NCBI RefSeq assembly: GCF_910592395.1
Contig: NC_088308.1
Coordinates: forward strand, 25,437,501 to 25,501,500
Length of the DNA stretch: 64,000 nt
Direction of reading: 5' to 3'
From: Lineus longissimus
Taxonomy: Eukaryota; Nemertea; Pilidiophora; Heteronemertea; Lineidae
Below the pieces are notes generated by a model. That model made no database searches. It was not told where the DNA came from and saw only the letters and a list, made by a program, of their open reading frames with translations. Within the stretch, counting starts at the first letter, position 1, and each line of letters opens with the position of its first letter. The position numbers and the translations under genes are program-made. Below, piece by piece: positions 53,231 to 64,000 of the stretch.

Positions 53231-53602
53231 TATCAGCCTACCAATTATAATATATCGAACTCTGTAACCTATAAATGCTGTGACATTGTAAGAGCATGTT
53301 GACATGACTGACTACGTACTAAAAGAACTGCGCTGAAAAATATTATATGTGAGATGATCGAATTGGCTCTTCAACAAAATAGCTCCTCTGGGGACAAGCG
53401 ATTCCAATACCTGAGTACGTAACACCAATTCAATGGTAATGAACAATTCACCTGATGGGGACTATAAACAGCTGAATCACATGTAGACTACAGAAAACAG
53501 TATTGTTCCTTGCCTCGGGGGAGTGATACTGTTATGTCGTCTCTAGATAGCGACTGAATGAAACCTGGATGCATTTGTCATCAAGGCAAAGTGTATGCTA
53601 TG

Positions 53603-53672
53603 AACCGCTAAATTTTCGCGGCGTTATATATCTTCGCGGATTTCGCGAATAAATTAAATCTGCGAAAAAATA
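53603..53672. repeat. TTTCGCG-type dispersed repeat, copy 2
   Basis: It begins AACCGCTAAATTTTCGCGG and contains an inverted repeat, TTCGCGGATTT (53633-53643) and AAATCTGCGAA (53656-53666), with one mismatch. It shares its first 40 or so bases, with substitutions, with 27321-27385. Confidence 0.55.
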
Positions 53673-55545
53673 GCTTTTCTTTGGAAAAACCGAAAGAAAC
53701 TCGTGATCTAGCCAAAAAAAATTAAAGAAATTTTCTGGAATCGCCAAATGAAAAGGAAGATATCAAGTTTACAATACTGGGGGGTACACAGAAAGATCTA
53801 CATACAGGAAAGAGAATATTAAGTTAAAAATCTTCGGTATGCACAATATCAGAAATCGATAAATTGCCGTTTCTGTCTTTCGCCTCTACAATGCAGGTTT
53901 ACAACATTTATGAGATGGAAAAATCGATTTTTGCTACAAAGTCGACTTGATGGCGGGGATAAATTTTTTATGATGAAAAGTTCCGCACGTTCTCTTTCTG
54001 AAGTAACTTTTTTAAGCGAGTTTCTTTCCATCAACCGATAGTGTTATTTTTCATCTCGTTGACTCACTTATTCCTTTTTGTCATTCTTTTTTGTTGTGCT
54101 TTATGTGTATTGTGTTTTCTTCTCTGAGGGAATTTACAAGAGGCTTACTTCTTTGATGATATTGATGCATTTACAACCTGCGGGTGGTAATCTCAAGAGA
54201 GCGCAATAAGTACAATGTATATCAAATGGTACGTTGCGTTAGTCAAGAATGTTTAGAGCTGATGACATTGAATGTCGATAATCCCAGGCATTTTCAGTTG
54301 GAACTAGTAAACCTTTCCGTTAACAACACGGTTTGTCATCTTCAAAGACTGCCAAGCAGTACCTGAGTAGAAAGAGGCAGTGTTTCGACATACCATAAAA
54401 ATATTATTTATTTAAAAGAATTTTCCTTCATTTTTTCCCTAATACTGAGATTGCTGCACTAAATATCTACCCAGGCAGCAACTAGCAATTTTGACGAATT
54501 CTCAAGAGTCGTTTCAAAGCGTCGGTAATTCGCTAAAGAAATGCAAATGTTGGTGCAGCATTTGCTGATGCGTGCATCGGTGATGCTGACATGGCTGTCA
54601 AAGTTTCGAAGGATAAGGGTAAAGTTATAGGCTATTCCCAATGGCTTTTGAATGAGTAAAAGTGAAGCAAATATTCTGTTGACCACTATTAGGCCTATAC
54701 TTTAAGACAGCACCGTAATTCCTTTATTCATTATGGTCAGTACATTCAATAATCGGATGAATATCGAAAGAGAGAGTCTAATGCCGGAAATATATTAAGA
54801 GCTTATATGAATAATTAACTCTCGAACCCACGATCACGTTGACAAGAAGGCAAGATAATAAAATATAAATCGCGCCATCATTTGGAATTTCCTTGATGTT
54901 TGATGACCTTGTATTTATTGCAGATTGAACGCTGAAGATTTTAATGGTTCTATTAAAGCTTCTTGTTATTGCATCTAAATCACACTTAGATGATCAGTAC
55001 GATCTATACTGTCAAGGACAGATTGATATCTTAGTGATAGAAGCTATATTTGTGTTACAGCTGCTCTGAAGCAATACCTTCGTATCGTGCACCTTATGAT
55101 CCGTCTTGACTACAAAATCTTCTTATATTAGATATGTCATATGCATATTGTTGGAACGAAATAGACTGCAGTATTGCGTTTACAGATAATTTGACGCGAA
55201 TGCTAAATTTTCCTCCCAAGGCAAACGTTGCTTATTCCAACACGGTTTAAGCAGTGACGGCTATCTTGAAAAGTGAAGTCATAGCTTCACCACTAATTTT
55301 ATAACACCTCAATTGCCAAATTCAAATTGAAAAAAGGACACGTTTAATTAGCGAGTCGGAACACGTGCCTGTTCATAGGCTGATATGCAGTAGCGGATAC
55401 CAGAGTTGTACGTAGGTGCTAGCAGCTTTCCTTCCACCCATGCGCCCCTTTTCTTCCGCACGATCGTCGCTACATGCCTTGTGTTTCATTCTATCATCTG
55501 TACAGTTTGAAGAGAAGCGAGGAGTTTAAAACATGTGTTTTGTCA

Positions 55546-55566
55546 GTATATGTATATATATATATA
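55546..55566. repeat. Microsatellite (TA)n
   Basis: A TA run interrupted by one TG. Confidence 0.9.
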
Positions 55567-55623
55567 CGCATAAGCACATTACGTATTCAGTTTGAGTATG
55601 TCAGGTCATGGCTCATGGTCGTC

Positions 55624-55672
55624 GAACCTAACGTTCTACTTTGTGGTCATTGAACCAGATGTTCTACTTTGT
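55624..55672. repeat. Short tandem repeat, 28-bp period
   Basis: Two units share GAACC, a three- or four-base difference, then GTTCTACTTTGT. Confidence 0.8.
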
Positions 55673-56776
55673 CTTTACTTTTACCACACATTCATTCATA
55701 CTAACTCGAAGATTCACTTAGTGGTTTTAGGCAAACATTTCGCTGAAAAGACTTACATTTAGAGATCCTCTACAACCGAACATGAAACTAGAAAGCAGAG
55801 AAAATAATGTGCATAATGAATGGCCCTCAGTATTTTAGGGAGATTCTCACATGACAGTGAACTACCGCAATGTCTACCGTTTCCATGTAACACGTTACCC
55901 CGAGGTCTGTTTCATCTCTCTCTCGCACGGGAATTGTTGTTGGCTGAGTTTTGTGTATCTCTTCCAGAACTTTGCAATAACGTTTTTTATTCAAAGTTTA
56001 AGAAAATTATAGTTCAAGTACTAGTAGTCAAATTATCAGTCGATAATAAAGTGCTGAAAAGAATTTTTGGTTTTCATACTCTCTGATCTCCGTAGTGTCG
56101 CCCTGGTAGTCAAAACCTTCTCTCACAAAAGTGCACTAGAGAAATCTATGAGCCTACTAGTTCAGTGCGAGCAAGATATGTAACAGAGTATGGGCAGAAC
56201 CCTTAGCGGGGAACCAAAACAGTGTCTGTTGGTTTTATGGTTCACCTAACGTTATTGAGTAGCATTCTCTCTTTGTTGTACATTGTATTTTTCTTTTTTT
56301 CTGAGGTAGTGTCTATCTTCTTTGTGAATGGCCAGTCTTAACTTCATCTCAACCTGGTGTCCAGGAGCTCCTCGACTAGGTCCAAATACCTCCATACCTC
56401 TCTGTACATAATTGTAGATACTGCACAGCGAACCTTGTAGGGCTGAGATACACGTATTGAAGTACTCGGAATATGATAAACTAATGCACGTCTTAGGTCA
56501 GGAATACTTTACAGTACTCATAAAATCGTTTGTTTTTCTGTACAGTCATAATGAAATCTTTGTTGATTATTATCAGATTTCTGATGATGTTAAACATGTA
56601 TGTTTCTCTGTAGGGTTGTGAAAATACATTTGAAGGAAACTGATGTTGTCCAGCGACGCACCTAAAACTTCTGTAAGAGCAATTGTGTCTGGTTTAGATC
56701 ATACCAACAGTGATACGCTATTAGATGTTAAAAAAAGGTAGTTCTGCATTAATATCTACTCATAACCATGTAATAT

Positions 56777-56803
56777 CAAGAATAAATGTTATGTTTATTC
56801 TTG
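56777..56803. repeat. Hairpin, 10-bp perfect stem
   Basis: CAAGAATAAA and TTTATTCTTG flank a 7-base loop. The left arm contains AATAAA on the plus strand; the right arm contains it on the minus strand. Confidence 0.8.
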
Positions 56804-57239
56804 GTAAATCAAGAGAAAATGTGTTATAATTGTTATTTTTGGTATACTGTTATCAATTTTTAATGTTTATTCCAGTTGAGTTGGAATGTATTTTGAAGAA
56901 ACCATAAAGGACAAGATGGCGGTAAAATGAAATACCTCGAATGGTTTTTTAGATTCATCTGAAAAAGGGTTTTTTATCACAAAAGATTTTTCAAAAGCTC
57001 ACAGACTTTTATTTCTGAGAGTGTATCCTTCCTAGATTATGCAGCGAACAAGCATGCCCTCCACACCACTCTCACATCAAGGCTCATATTGTTTACATTT
57101 TGGAATTTTGCGATTAGAATTTCGTAGTAAACAAACCGCAGCCCGAGCTGCAATCAGCCATCTGTTCTGGCTGGTGTGAATAAAAATTCATGACAAATTT
57201 CACGCTGGGGTTTTAAAAACTGGAGTTATTGCCATTCCT

Positions 57240-57355
57240 GAAACCTGGTCACATTGAAATAGATGTCCAGGTTGCTTCATGGTATATAAACATTAGTGAA
57301 ACCAGGTCACATTGAACTATATATATGTCTAGCTTGGCTCATGGTTATTTACGGC
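57240..57355. repeat. Tandem duplication, 2 x 58 bp, diverged
   Basis: Both units begin GAAACC and contain GGTCACATTGAA, then a GATGTCCAG or TATGTCTAG word, then TCATGG followed by TATATA- or TTATTTA-like sequence. Units start at 57240 and 57298. Confidence 0.7.
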
Positions 57356-59240
57356 ACACATTAACGACATTCGCGACAACAACACAATATTTATCCTGGT
57401 GATTGTCTCTGAAAGAATGCGATCTGCATATTAATAATATGTTCTTTCATTTGTAATATAAAGACACCTGTGCAATACAGATGGCATGTGAAATATGAGT
57501 GTTTTGTTGAAAAAACTAAAATACGTTTATGTATGTATGTGCCCATTTTGGTTGGTTTTTTAGACAAAATTATATCCAACCGAGTCGCATGCCTTATTCA
57601 TTACTTTTGTTCCTTGCATCTAATTGAGCTATAACGACGACGGGAGATGAAAGGGTTGTCGGGAGACACGTGGCTAAAAACACTAGTTCTATTTGTTCAT
57701 GAGTTTAACAGCGAATGACAAGGCAAATATGCTGCAGAATAAACTATTGCAAAGCACCAAAAACACTTTAATAACGACAAAACTATACCGTAGTTGTTTT
57801 GTTTTTACCTTCGGTGAAACCAAGCCGATTACATTGCCAGGAAAGAATTAATGATATCTATCAGCTTACCCGAATGCTACTTGAGCTAGCTCATTAATAT
57901 TGTCAGTCTCTGGCGGCGAACGACAGGTCTCAATCTAGTGTTTGCAATAAGCTTATCAACGGCGAATACTTCGACTACGAGGTAAATTTCATTAAATAGT
58001 TAATACAAAATCATCATGGCGTGGAACAGTATGTATTGGATCTTCTTAAGATGACATGTACATGTAAACACCAGATCTCTCCCAGTTTCATCGATTCTTT
58101 TAAGCCTCGTTGAGCTGTATACTCAAAAGAACGAATCTAATATTTAATTGAAAATGTGTTATTTGCCAAATATCACCTTGTCAGGAGTAGATGCGGTTAC
58201 AGCAAACATACGGAGTGGTGATGAGGTTGTGGCGGACTGATTCGAATGCCAAGGTCATCTCAGGCTGATTAAACTGCATCAGAAAACCCGGGTACCAACA
58301 GTGTGCTGTTACACGTTCCTTTCAATGTACCAATAGCATCATTTCTTGATGAGGTCGAGTTTTTCCTTCTCATGATAAATGCAACTTAATCACGGCAAAA
58401 ATATGTAACATTTAGAAAATTAAAAATGGTTTCATTACAGTCATGTACGTTGCATTTATTTTGATATGTCCTGATATTCCGTTTAACCTTAGGCCCTTTC
58501 ACGGTTGTACTATTTTATACACCATTTAGACCCTGATATTATCGGTGAAATGTTCTGTAAAAGTCTGTCAAACAGGTGCATCTCTGTTTGTATTTGAATC
58601 ACTTTAGTGGTTAGTGCTGCACTTCAGTTTTATGCATTTAAACTACATGTATCGACAGTGTATGATGTGGTCTATAACGTGCCTTCTTATTACTTCTAGT
58701 ATGGTATACCTCACTCTTTGGTTGTGAATTTGACTCTTCATAAACCCTTTTTGATTAAAGCCGCCATGTTTAGAATATTCTGGTGGAGATGAAATTAGTG
58801 TGAAGATCTTCAATATGTTTGTAATTAGTAACCCGGTCTCTTATCATTACGAAAGCATTTATGCAATACACTGACATACATATTGAGTTAATTTCTGATG
58901 ACGTATACATGCGTCTATTCGGTTGGCACTTGTGCACCATAAAAATGATCATGAAGCTCTGTGTCCGATGGCGTTGCATTAACAGCAGCGATATTGCACC
59001 ATGTATAGAGTGAACAACGCCTATGGAATTCAGACAATCTTTCTCCCCAATTAAAAAAACATCGTATTTTTTCAGTAAGTCACCAAACATGGGGCTAATC
59101 TATGAAAGTGTTTATACCTGTGATTTGAGTCTGTAAAGTTGATATTTTCATAATTGTACTGTGTAGCATCATGTTCAGTGTGATTGTATCCCTAAAAAAC
59201 TGTTATCCTACTTCAAATTTTCGCCAAGTCTGTAATGATA

Positions 59241-59261
59241 GTGAGCGTTAGCAACGCTCAC
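59241..59261. repeat. Perfect hairpin, 9-bp stem, 3-base loop
   Basis: GTGAGCGTT and AACGCTCAC flank the loop AGC. A CpG-rich string of CGA words follows. Confidence 0.85.
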
Positions 59262-59938
59262 GAACGACGATTACGAATCACGAATTCTTTGCCGTCGTCT
59301 GAACAGATTACATGCATTAATACAAAGAACTCGTCTTCGTAAATAGTTTTTCGAAGAGATGCGGAAATTTCCTGGTGACTCGTCTCACACGTTCGAGCAC
59401 ATTTGACATTGCATGACCCTTCGGCCCATATATTTGTCCATATTTAAGTACTATTTGAATTTAAAACAGCGCGTTTTTTTCATTCAAAGCTAATGTGCTT
59501 TCGCTGACGACGAGAAGACTATCTTTGGGCTGACGGCTGTAGTTACCATACTATTTCTAGTTCTGTGCACACATTTTACGTATAATCTTCTGAGTCCTCG
59601 GTGATTAGTGACGGTCTGTGGATATCAAAATGATTTTCCTATGTAAAACTGGTGGTTGAAAATAGAGATTAAACAACATAAGTTACATGTTCTATTGAAT
59701 AAATTTACTTGACAAGTATCAGGCATATATCATCTTCATCCATGTGCACGAGCTAAATATAAAGTGGGCCTGATAGATATTGATCATAATGCAGATATAC
59801 ACCGAAACATCTTCTATCCAGGCAGCTGTTGATTCCAGCGCATGAGGAGGAGTACCACCTGATACTTTCAGTGCGAATTATTAAATATCGAATAAGCTCA
59901 GAGCAATAATTAGGTTCGCTTCCGATCAATTCGCTAGG

Positions 59939-60203
59939 GCTGATGAACATGGTACAGCTTTCCGTCACATTGGCCCGGAATGAACATGGTACGACTTTTC
60001 ATCGTGTGTATGGCCTTGAAAGAGCATGATACTACGGCTTTCTGTAATATGTATAACCCTGAACGAGCACGAGTACGCGTTACCATTGCATGGCCTGGAA
60101 CGAGCATAGTCCATCTTGCCATAACATGTATAGCCAGGAACGAGCATGTACGCGCTTCCATAATGTGCATTGGCTGAAACGCCATGTGCAGCTTCGTTCG
60201 CAA
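59939..60203. repeat. Degenerate minisatellite, about 7 units of 36-44 bp
   Basis: Units start near 59941, 59977, 60017, 60061, 60097, 60137 and 60176. Each starts with GGAACGAGCATG-like sequence, then a GTACG word, then TTNCCAT, and ends in ATGTGTATGGCCT-like sequence. The units differ by substitutions and short indels. Open frames seen on the minus strand here arise from the repeat. Confidence 0.85.
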
Positions 60204-61003
60204 CGCGAAATAAAACTCATAATAAATTGTCTGAAGAATCAAAGAATCGACATAAATGTTTGGGCAGAGGCTGCCGCTTATGATGTGTCAGCCGTATTCT
60301 TCACAATCTCAGTGACTCTCAGCCCAGATTTATTTATGTATCACTTCTTAAAACAAGCAAAAGTTTATGAAAAGCTACCAGTATCGTCCTTAAAGCTCAT
60401 CTATTTCGAGACCATGTCTTGGGGTGCAAGTGAACCGTCTGTTTTTTTCATAGCAACCAAAAACAATATGTTCCCTCTTCTTTTCCTACCGTAAGTTATG
60501 ATTCACTGATAGCGTATCCATATACATTAGATAATTTTCTTCATTCAAGTTAACCATCCTGAAAGAAACATCAGACCAGACACTGATCCCAAAGTAAATA
60601 CAACTTTGAATTCGTTGCACGCAGTCTGAAGGGAGGGGATGGTCGCATGCCAAAACAGACGATTACAAAGAACTGACACATGTTTCTGTTGACTTTGTAC
60701 ACGAAATGTGAATTGCAAACACTGCTGACAGAATGTAACGAAATTCGCACTGTAAGTAAATTAGCTAAAGGATTGGACTCCTGACAGTCGTCGTGAAATT
60801 AAATTTATAAAGTTATCGGGTGTTGTTGTCTCAGGGAGGTGCACCTGTTCTTTTGTACAAGCATTGTGACAGTAACATGCGTATTTCAAGTACAGTTCCG
60901 GACACTTTGTGATCGCTTCAAAATCTAAGCCATGCCATCACTCCTGGTGACAATATTGCGTGTAATTCGATGCATTAAAGTGCGTATTACTTCACTGCCT
61001 TAT

Positions 61004-61022
61004 CTTTACCTGACAGGTAAAG
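61004..61022. promoter_or_regulatory. Inverted CAGGTA pair (19-bp palindrome)
   Basis: CTTTACCTG and CAGGTAAAG flank a single A. CAGGTA/TACCTG is the core recognised by Snail and ZEB zinc-finger factors. Two back-to-back sites are notable, but function is unproven. Confidence 0.4.
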
Positions 61023-62160
61023 TAAAGACACAGACCTAAACAATGAGAATTGCGATTGTACTGTCTGAGTACATCAATTTCTTTCTTGATCCCAAAATAA
61101 ATTAGTATTTATATGTGTCTTCTAGGTGTGATTTTCATTTGAAGATCGAATTTCAAAAATTAATTGACAAAGAAACTATGCGCTTTCATTATTTCTTTTA
61201 CAATCAAAGATTTAATTTCAATTCAAAACTTTTAAAAGTAAACACGATTTCCCTGCCATTAAATGTTTTTAACCCCCTCCGGTTCCTTTTAGATATCTGA
61301 TTGTCATCGATCAAAAGATATTGAATGCGGTTCCCTGTACTTTACGGAAATTATCAAGACACACAACGGCTGAGAAGGCTTACTTGATATGGAGGCCCGG
61401 AGCACCCGAGGTTATATTAAGATCCAGGGCGTCTCCGTGGAAACTAGGAAAATGCAAGCAAAATTACCAAGCAGTCGGCTGGGGTTACTTGGTTAAGAGT
61501 AAGTCGCAGACAATTATTCTAACCATTGCTAAAGTGACCAGGGACCGGCGGGGTTCGTATAGTCAAAGACCTGACGCTGTTAGAAGATCAAACGGGTTAA
61601 TGTTTAGACATAGGGACATGACAACAGGTTAATAGATCTTAGAGGACTCGCTGTAATTGTGTTAGATTTTGTCCGAGTGATATTTGTCTATAGAGTAAGG
61701 TTGAGCCATGCGACACTGCATCACCTTTAGGGCATCTGCAATTTAGAGCCAACTCTTCAGCGGTGAAGTGGTATACTTCAAAAGAGGAAATTTTTCTAGA
61801 AATGTACAAGCTTAATTGTCTTGTTAGGCTGACTGATTTTGTTTAGCAGCACTAAAAATCTTATCCCATCGAAATAGTGGGTTGATGTCTATTCCATGAC
61901 TGAAATTTAGTAGATAAGCACACTCTTCAGAAAACGACGTATTGAATGATATAAAAGAAATATGCCCTGTTAATCTTGCACCTGTGTTTGTCTTTGAAAA
62001 ACTATACCGGTAATAAAAAATTTGGTAAGCGATTGGTAACTACAACCGTCAGCCCAAATGTAGGTTAAATCTGGGCATCAGCTGAAGACTAGGACTATCG
62101 TTAGCCGCAAGCTTAACAACGTACTTCCTATGACAGAAGTGCCATTACATACTTTTGTTT

Positions 62161-62215
62161 CTTGTCACCAGCTCAACTATACAACTTCAACTTGTCATCA
62201 ACTCAACTACACATT
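62161..62215. repeat. Short tandem repeat, 30-bp period
   Basis: CTTGTCACCAGCTCAACTAT and CTTGTCATCAACTCAACTAC start 30 bases apart. Confidence 0.85.
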
Positions 62216-62960
62216 GATAACTTTCCGCTGAAAGAAAATCGTAGAAAGTGCGACTGCGAAATATTTCCTGTTCAAAGCGATAAGGTTTGCTCGCCCAAAG
62301 CGCTATCCCAATCTTAAAATTGATTATCGATCTACACTTTGATCTCATATTTCATTGCAATGTCACTAAGTAGGAAATTGATTCTCATCAATTTAATCGC
62401 GGGAAATGCTTTTGAAAAGAATTTCATTTCTTAATCTCGCTTCGGAAGAAACAGAAAAAACATGGATTCTGGTGTGTACTCCTGAAGAAACAAATCTTCA
62501 CTATTGTTTACAGGGTACCAAATTGTCATAGCATAGTCGACGTCTATTTGCCAACTAAAGCTTTCGTACTGTTAGTGTGCGGGTCATTTTATGATAAGTA
62601 TTATCAGATATCCATTGGTATTATCCAATTCACTGAATGTAATAAAGGGATTTGCTAACACTTGTATCTTGTGTAATTGGCGAATTGTTGATCATGTCAG
62701 ATCATTCACCCAAAGCCATGAATATGATAGAACTACATTTTGTATGAATCTGCGTGGGATTAAACGGATAACCATCCCGCATGGCCCCATTGAGTCAAAA
62801 GCTCATCGACAGAGGTGAAGAGGGGACGACTTCATTGATTTTTAGGAATAGAGTTCATGGCGTGTCAGTCAATCAGATCAAGTCACTTATTTATCACGTT
62901 TCAAAATTACCAATTTGGGGAACGATGATACAAATTAAAATATCTATACTATCTGCAGAC

Positions 62961-63000
62961 AGTGTAATTTTAGAAATTCCAAGTGTATTTTAGAAATTCT
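62961..63000. repeat. Short tandem repeat, 21-bp period
   Basis: AGTGTAATTTTAGAAATTCC is followed by AGTGTATTTTAGAAATTCT. The second unit shares CAAGTGTATTTTAGAA with the hairpin arm at 33555-33570. Confidence 0.8.
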
Positions 63001-63018
63001 TACTTAACGTGCGCTAAA

Positions 63019-63267
63019 CTAAGTTGGGAAGCGTTTGCCATAAGGGAAAGTTTGTTTATTGGTAAGCACAGCAACTACCACTATCTCGGCACTGTCATGG
63101 CTGTATTCTTTCTCAAATCTTTGAACAACTTCAGATGCCATCATGTCAATCAATTTTAAGGTTGTGAAATATCGAATCCTGAAGCATTCGGCAGAAGCTG
63201 ATACCTCAGATTTAATGATGGCGGACGTTGTAGAACTAGTGCTTGTGCATGCACCACGTGCTTTATC
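63019..63267 (-). pseudogene. Open frame remnant, possibly hAT-like transposase fragment
   Basis: This minus-strand frame of 82 codons ends in TAG and has no long stretch after its only paired Met codons. It contains ECFRIRYFTTLKLIDMM, then ASEVVQRFEKEYS. The spacing of aromatic, LxxxD, and ExxxRF resembles a segment of hAT-type transposases or ZMYM-related proteins, which often precedes the catalytic core. The fragment is isolated; no other transposase parts or terminal repeats were seen. The resemblance is from memory and weak. Confidence 0.25.
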
Positions 63268-64000
63268 CTACGCTGTGTAGTCATTCTGTCATAGTACTGT
63301 AAGGATACAGTGTACAAGTCGTGTCTGTTCCACTATTACTTGATTACAGGTTATGCTTGTGAAATGTACTGTCCTATATTGTGATCTATGGTATTGTTGT
63401 CACTGTCCTTTTGGCGAGGTCGGGCCACCCTCAGTCTATTTTTCTAAAATCTAAAACGTATATATTCTGTGACTGATTTATTTGTTTTGGGGTCGACAAC
63501 GTGTTTGGATGATTAATGTATATACATTGTAGATGGAAGTATTTTTGTAAAATAATATATATTATATCAAAACAAATGTAGGAGGGATGTGTTATGAAAA
63601 GATGAAATATGTAAAATATAGAATATGCAGATGAAAAATGGCATTTTGTTCATTTATTTATTACTTCTTATTTGCAATTGCTGTTGTGAGAATTTGTTAC
63701 ATGCGACTTGAGTTCAGTTTTTATACCGTATACACACATTGTAATGTCCATTACATACGGCAGAATTAGATTTTGGATGAGGTAAATCATAAACAGAGGC
63801 GCACTTATGATATGAACTTAACATGGTTTGTCCTTGCATGCATGCTGCATTCTTTGCATGCTGCACTCTTCTGCAGAGGTTGGTGTAACGACGTCAGGTG
63901 TCACCGTAGTGGAGTCCAAAGATGATTCAATGGAGGTTATGAGTATTCATTGGCTAAATAACGTCGTCTTTAGCAAGAGAGAATGAGTCCAACACTTCAA
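63268..64000. other. Noncoding stretch, right end
   Basis: AT-rich, with TATATATTATA-like sequence near 63555 and a 16-bp tandem repeat at 63839. No gene seen. Confidence 0.6.
63839..63870. repeat. Short tandem repeat, 2 x 16 bp
   Basis: TGCATGCTGCATTCTT is followed by TGCATGCTGCACTCTT. Confidence 0.9.

Larger units (their letters stand above)
53231..59938. other. Noncoding stretch
   Basis: No gene recognised. Contains the second TTTCGCG-type repeat, a (TA)n, a 28-bp tandem repeat, the 58-bp duplication and two hairpins (56777, 59241). Confidence 0.55.
60204..63018. other. Noncoding stretch
   Basis: No gene recognised. Two 100-odd-codon frames (60090-60494 and 61321-61632) show no domain. 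Contains the Snail-type palindrome and two short tandem repeats. Confidence 0.55.

Noticed and set aside
59934-60494. Overlapping frames at the minisatellite as genes
   Set aside because: They translate repeat units in several frames and carry no domain.
1-64000. CRISPR arrays, operons, phage or other prokaryotic systems
   Set aside because: No regularly spaced identical repeats and no clustered long frames; the sequence is eukaryotic.

Overview
This window is eukaryotic nuclear DNA. It is AT-rich, has almost no long open frames, shows dispersed and tandem repeats, splice-type signals and AATAAA poly(A) signals, and has no operons or Shine-Dalgarno-led genes. The one clear gene encodes a bilaterian bHLH factor. 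Frequent short motifs such as TACATGTA and TAGGCCTA (the latter at about 13941, 29932 and 54690), and a TTTCGCG-rich dispersed repeat, remind me of marine invertebrate genomes (hemichordate, echinoderm, lancelet, mollusc or similar). That is an impression, and I cannot name the phylum from this sequence.

The single confident protein-coding gene lies at 37531-38193 on the plus strand: a 220-residue Mist1/DIMM-type (bHLHa15) transcription factor. Its coding sequence is one uninterrupted exon. It sits directly behind a good splice acceptor, so one or more upstream 5' exons are expected but cannot be placed. Upstream are CATATG and CACGTG E-boxes, a compact inverted repeat, and an intronic or upstream tract of alternating GC/GT followed by 14 G. 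Two AATAAA signals follow within about 510 bases of the stop.

The flanks, about 37 kb on the left and 25 kb on the right, look like a gene desert around a developmental regulator. They hold weakly supported coding remnants (4522-5139 minus, 8331-8577, 11457-11873 plus, 63019-63267 minus). Two of these vaguely resemble transposon-associated proteins. They also hold tandem duplications: a perfect 177-bp duplication at 26384-26737, a diverged 170-bp pair at 43171-43495, a 58-bp pair at 57240-57355 and a 40-bp minisatellite at 59939-60203.

There are several inverted repeats. The most striking are a long hairpin at 33506-33592 with a 15-bp perfect core and a 189-bp fold-back element at 42058-42246. 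I found no CRISPR array, tRNA, rRNA or prokaryotic system. No convincing undescribed multi-gene system is visible; the best leads are the hairpins, the duplications and the regulatory sequence of the bHLH gene.
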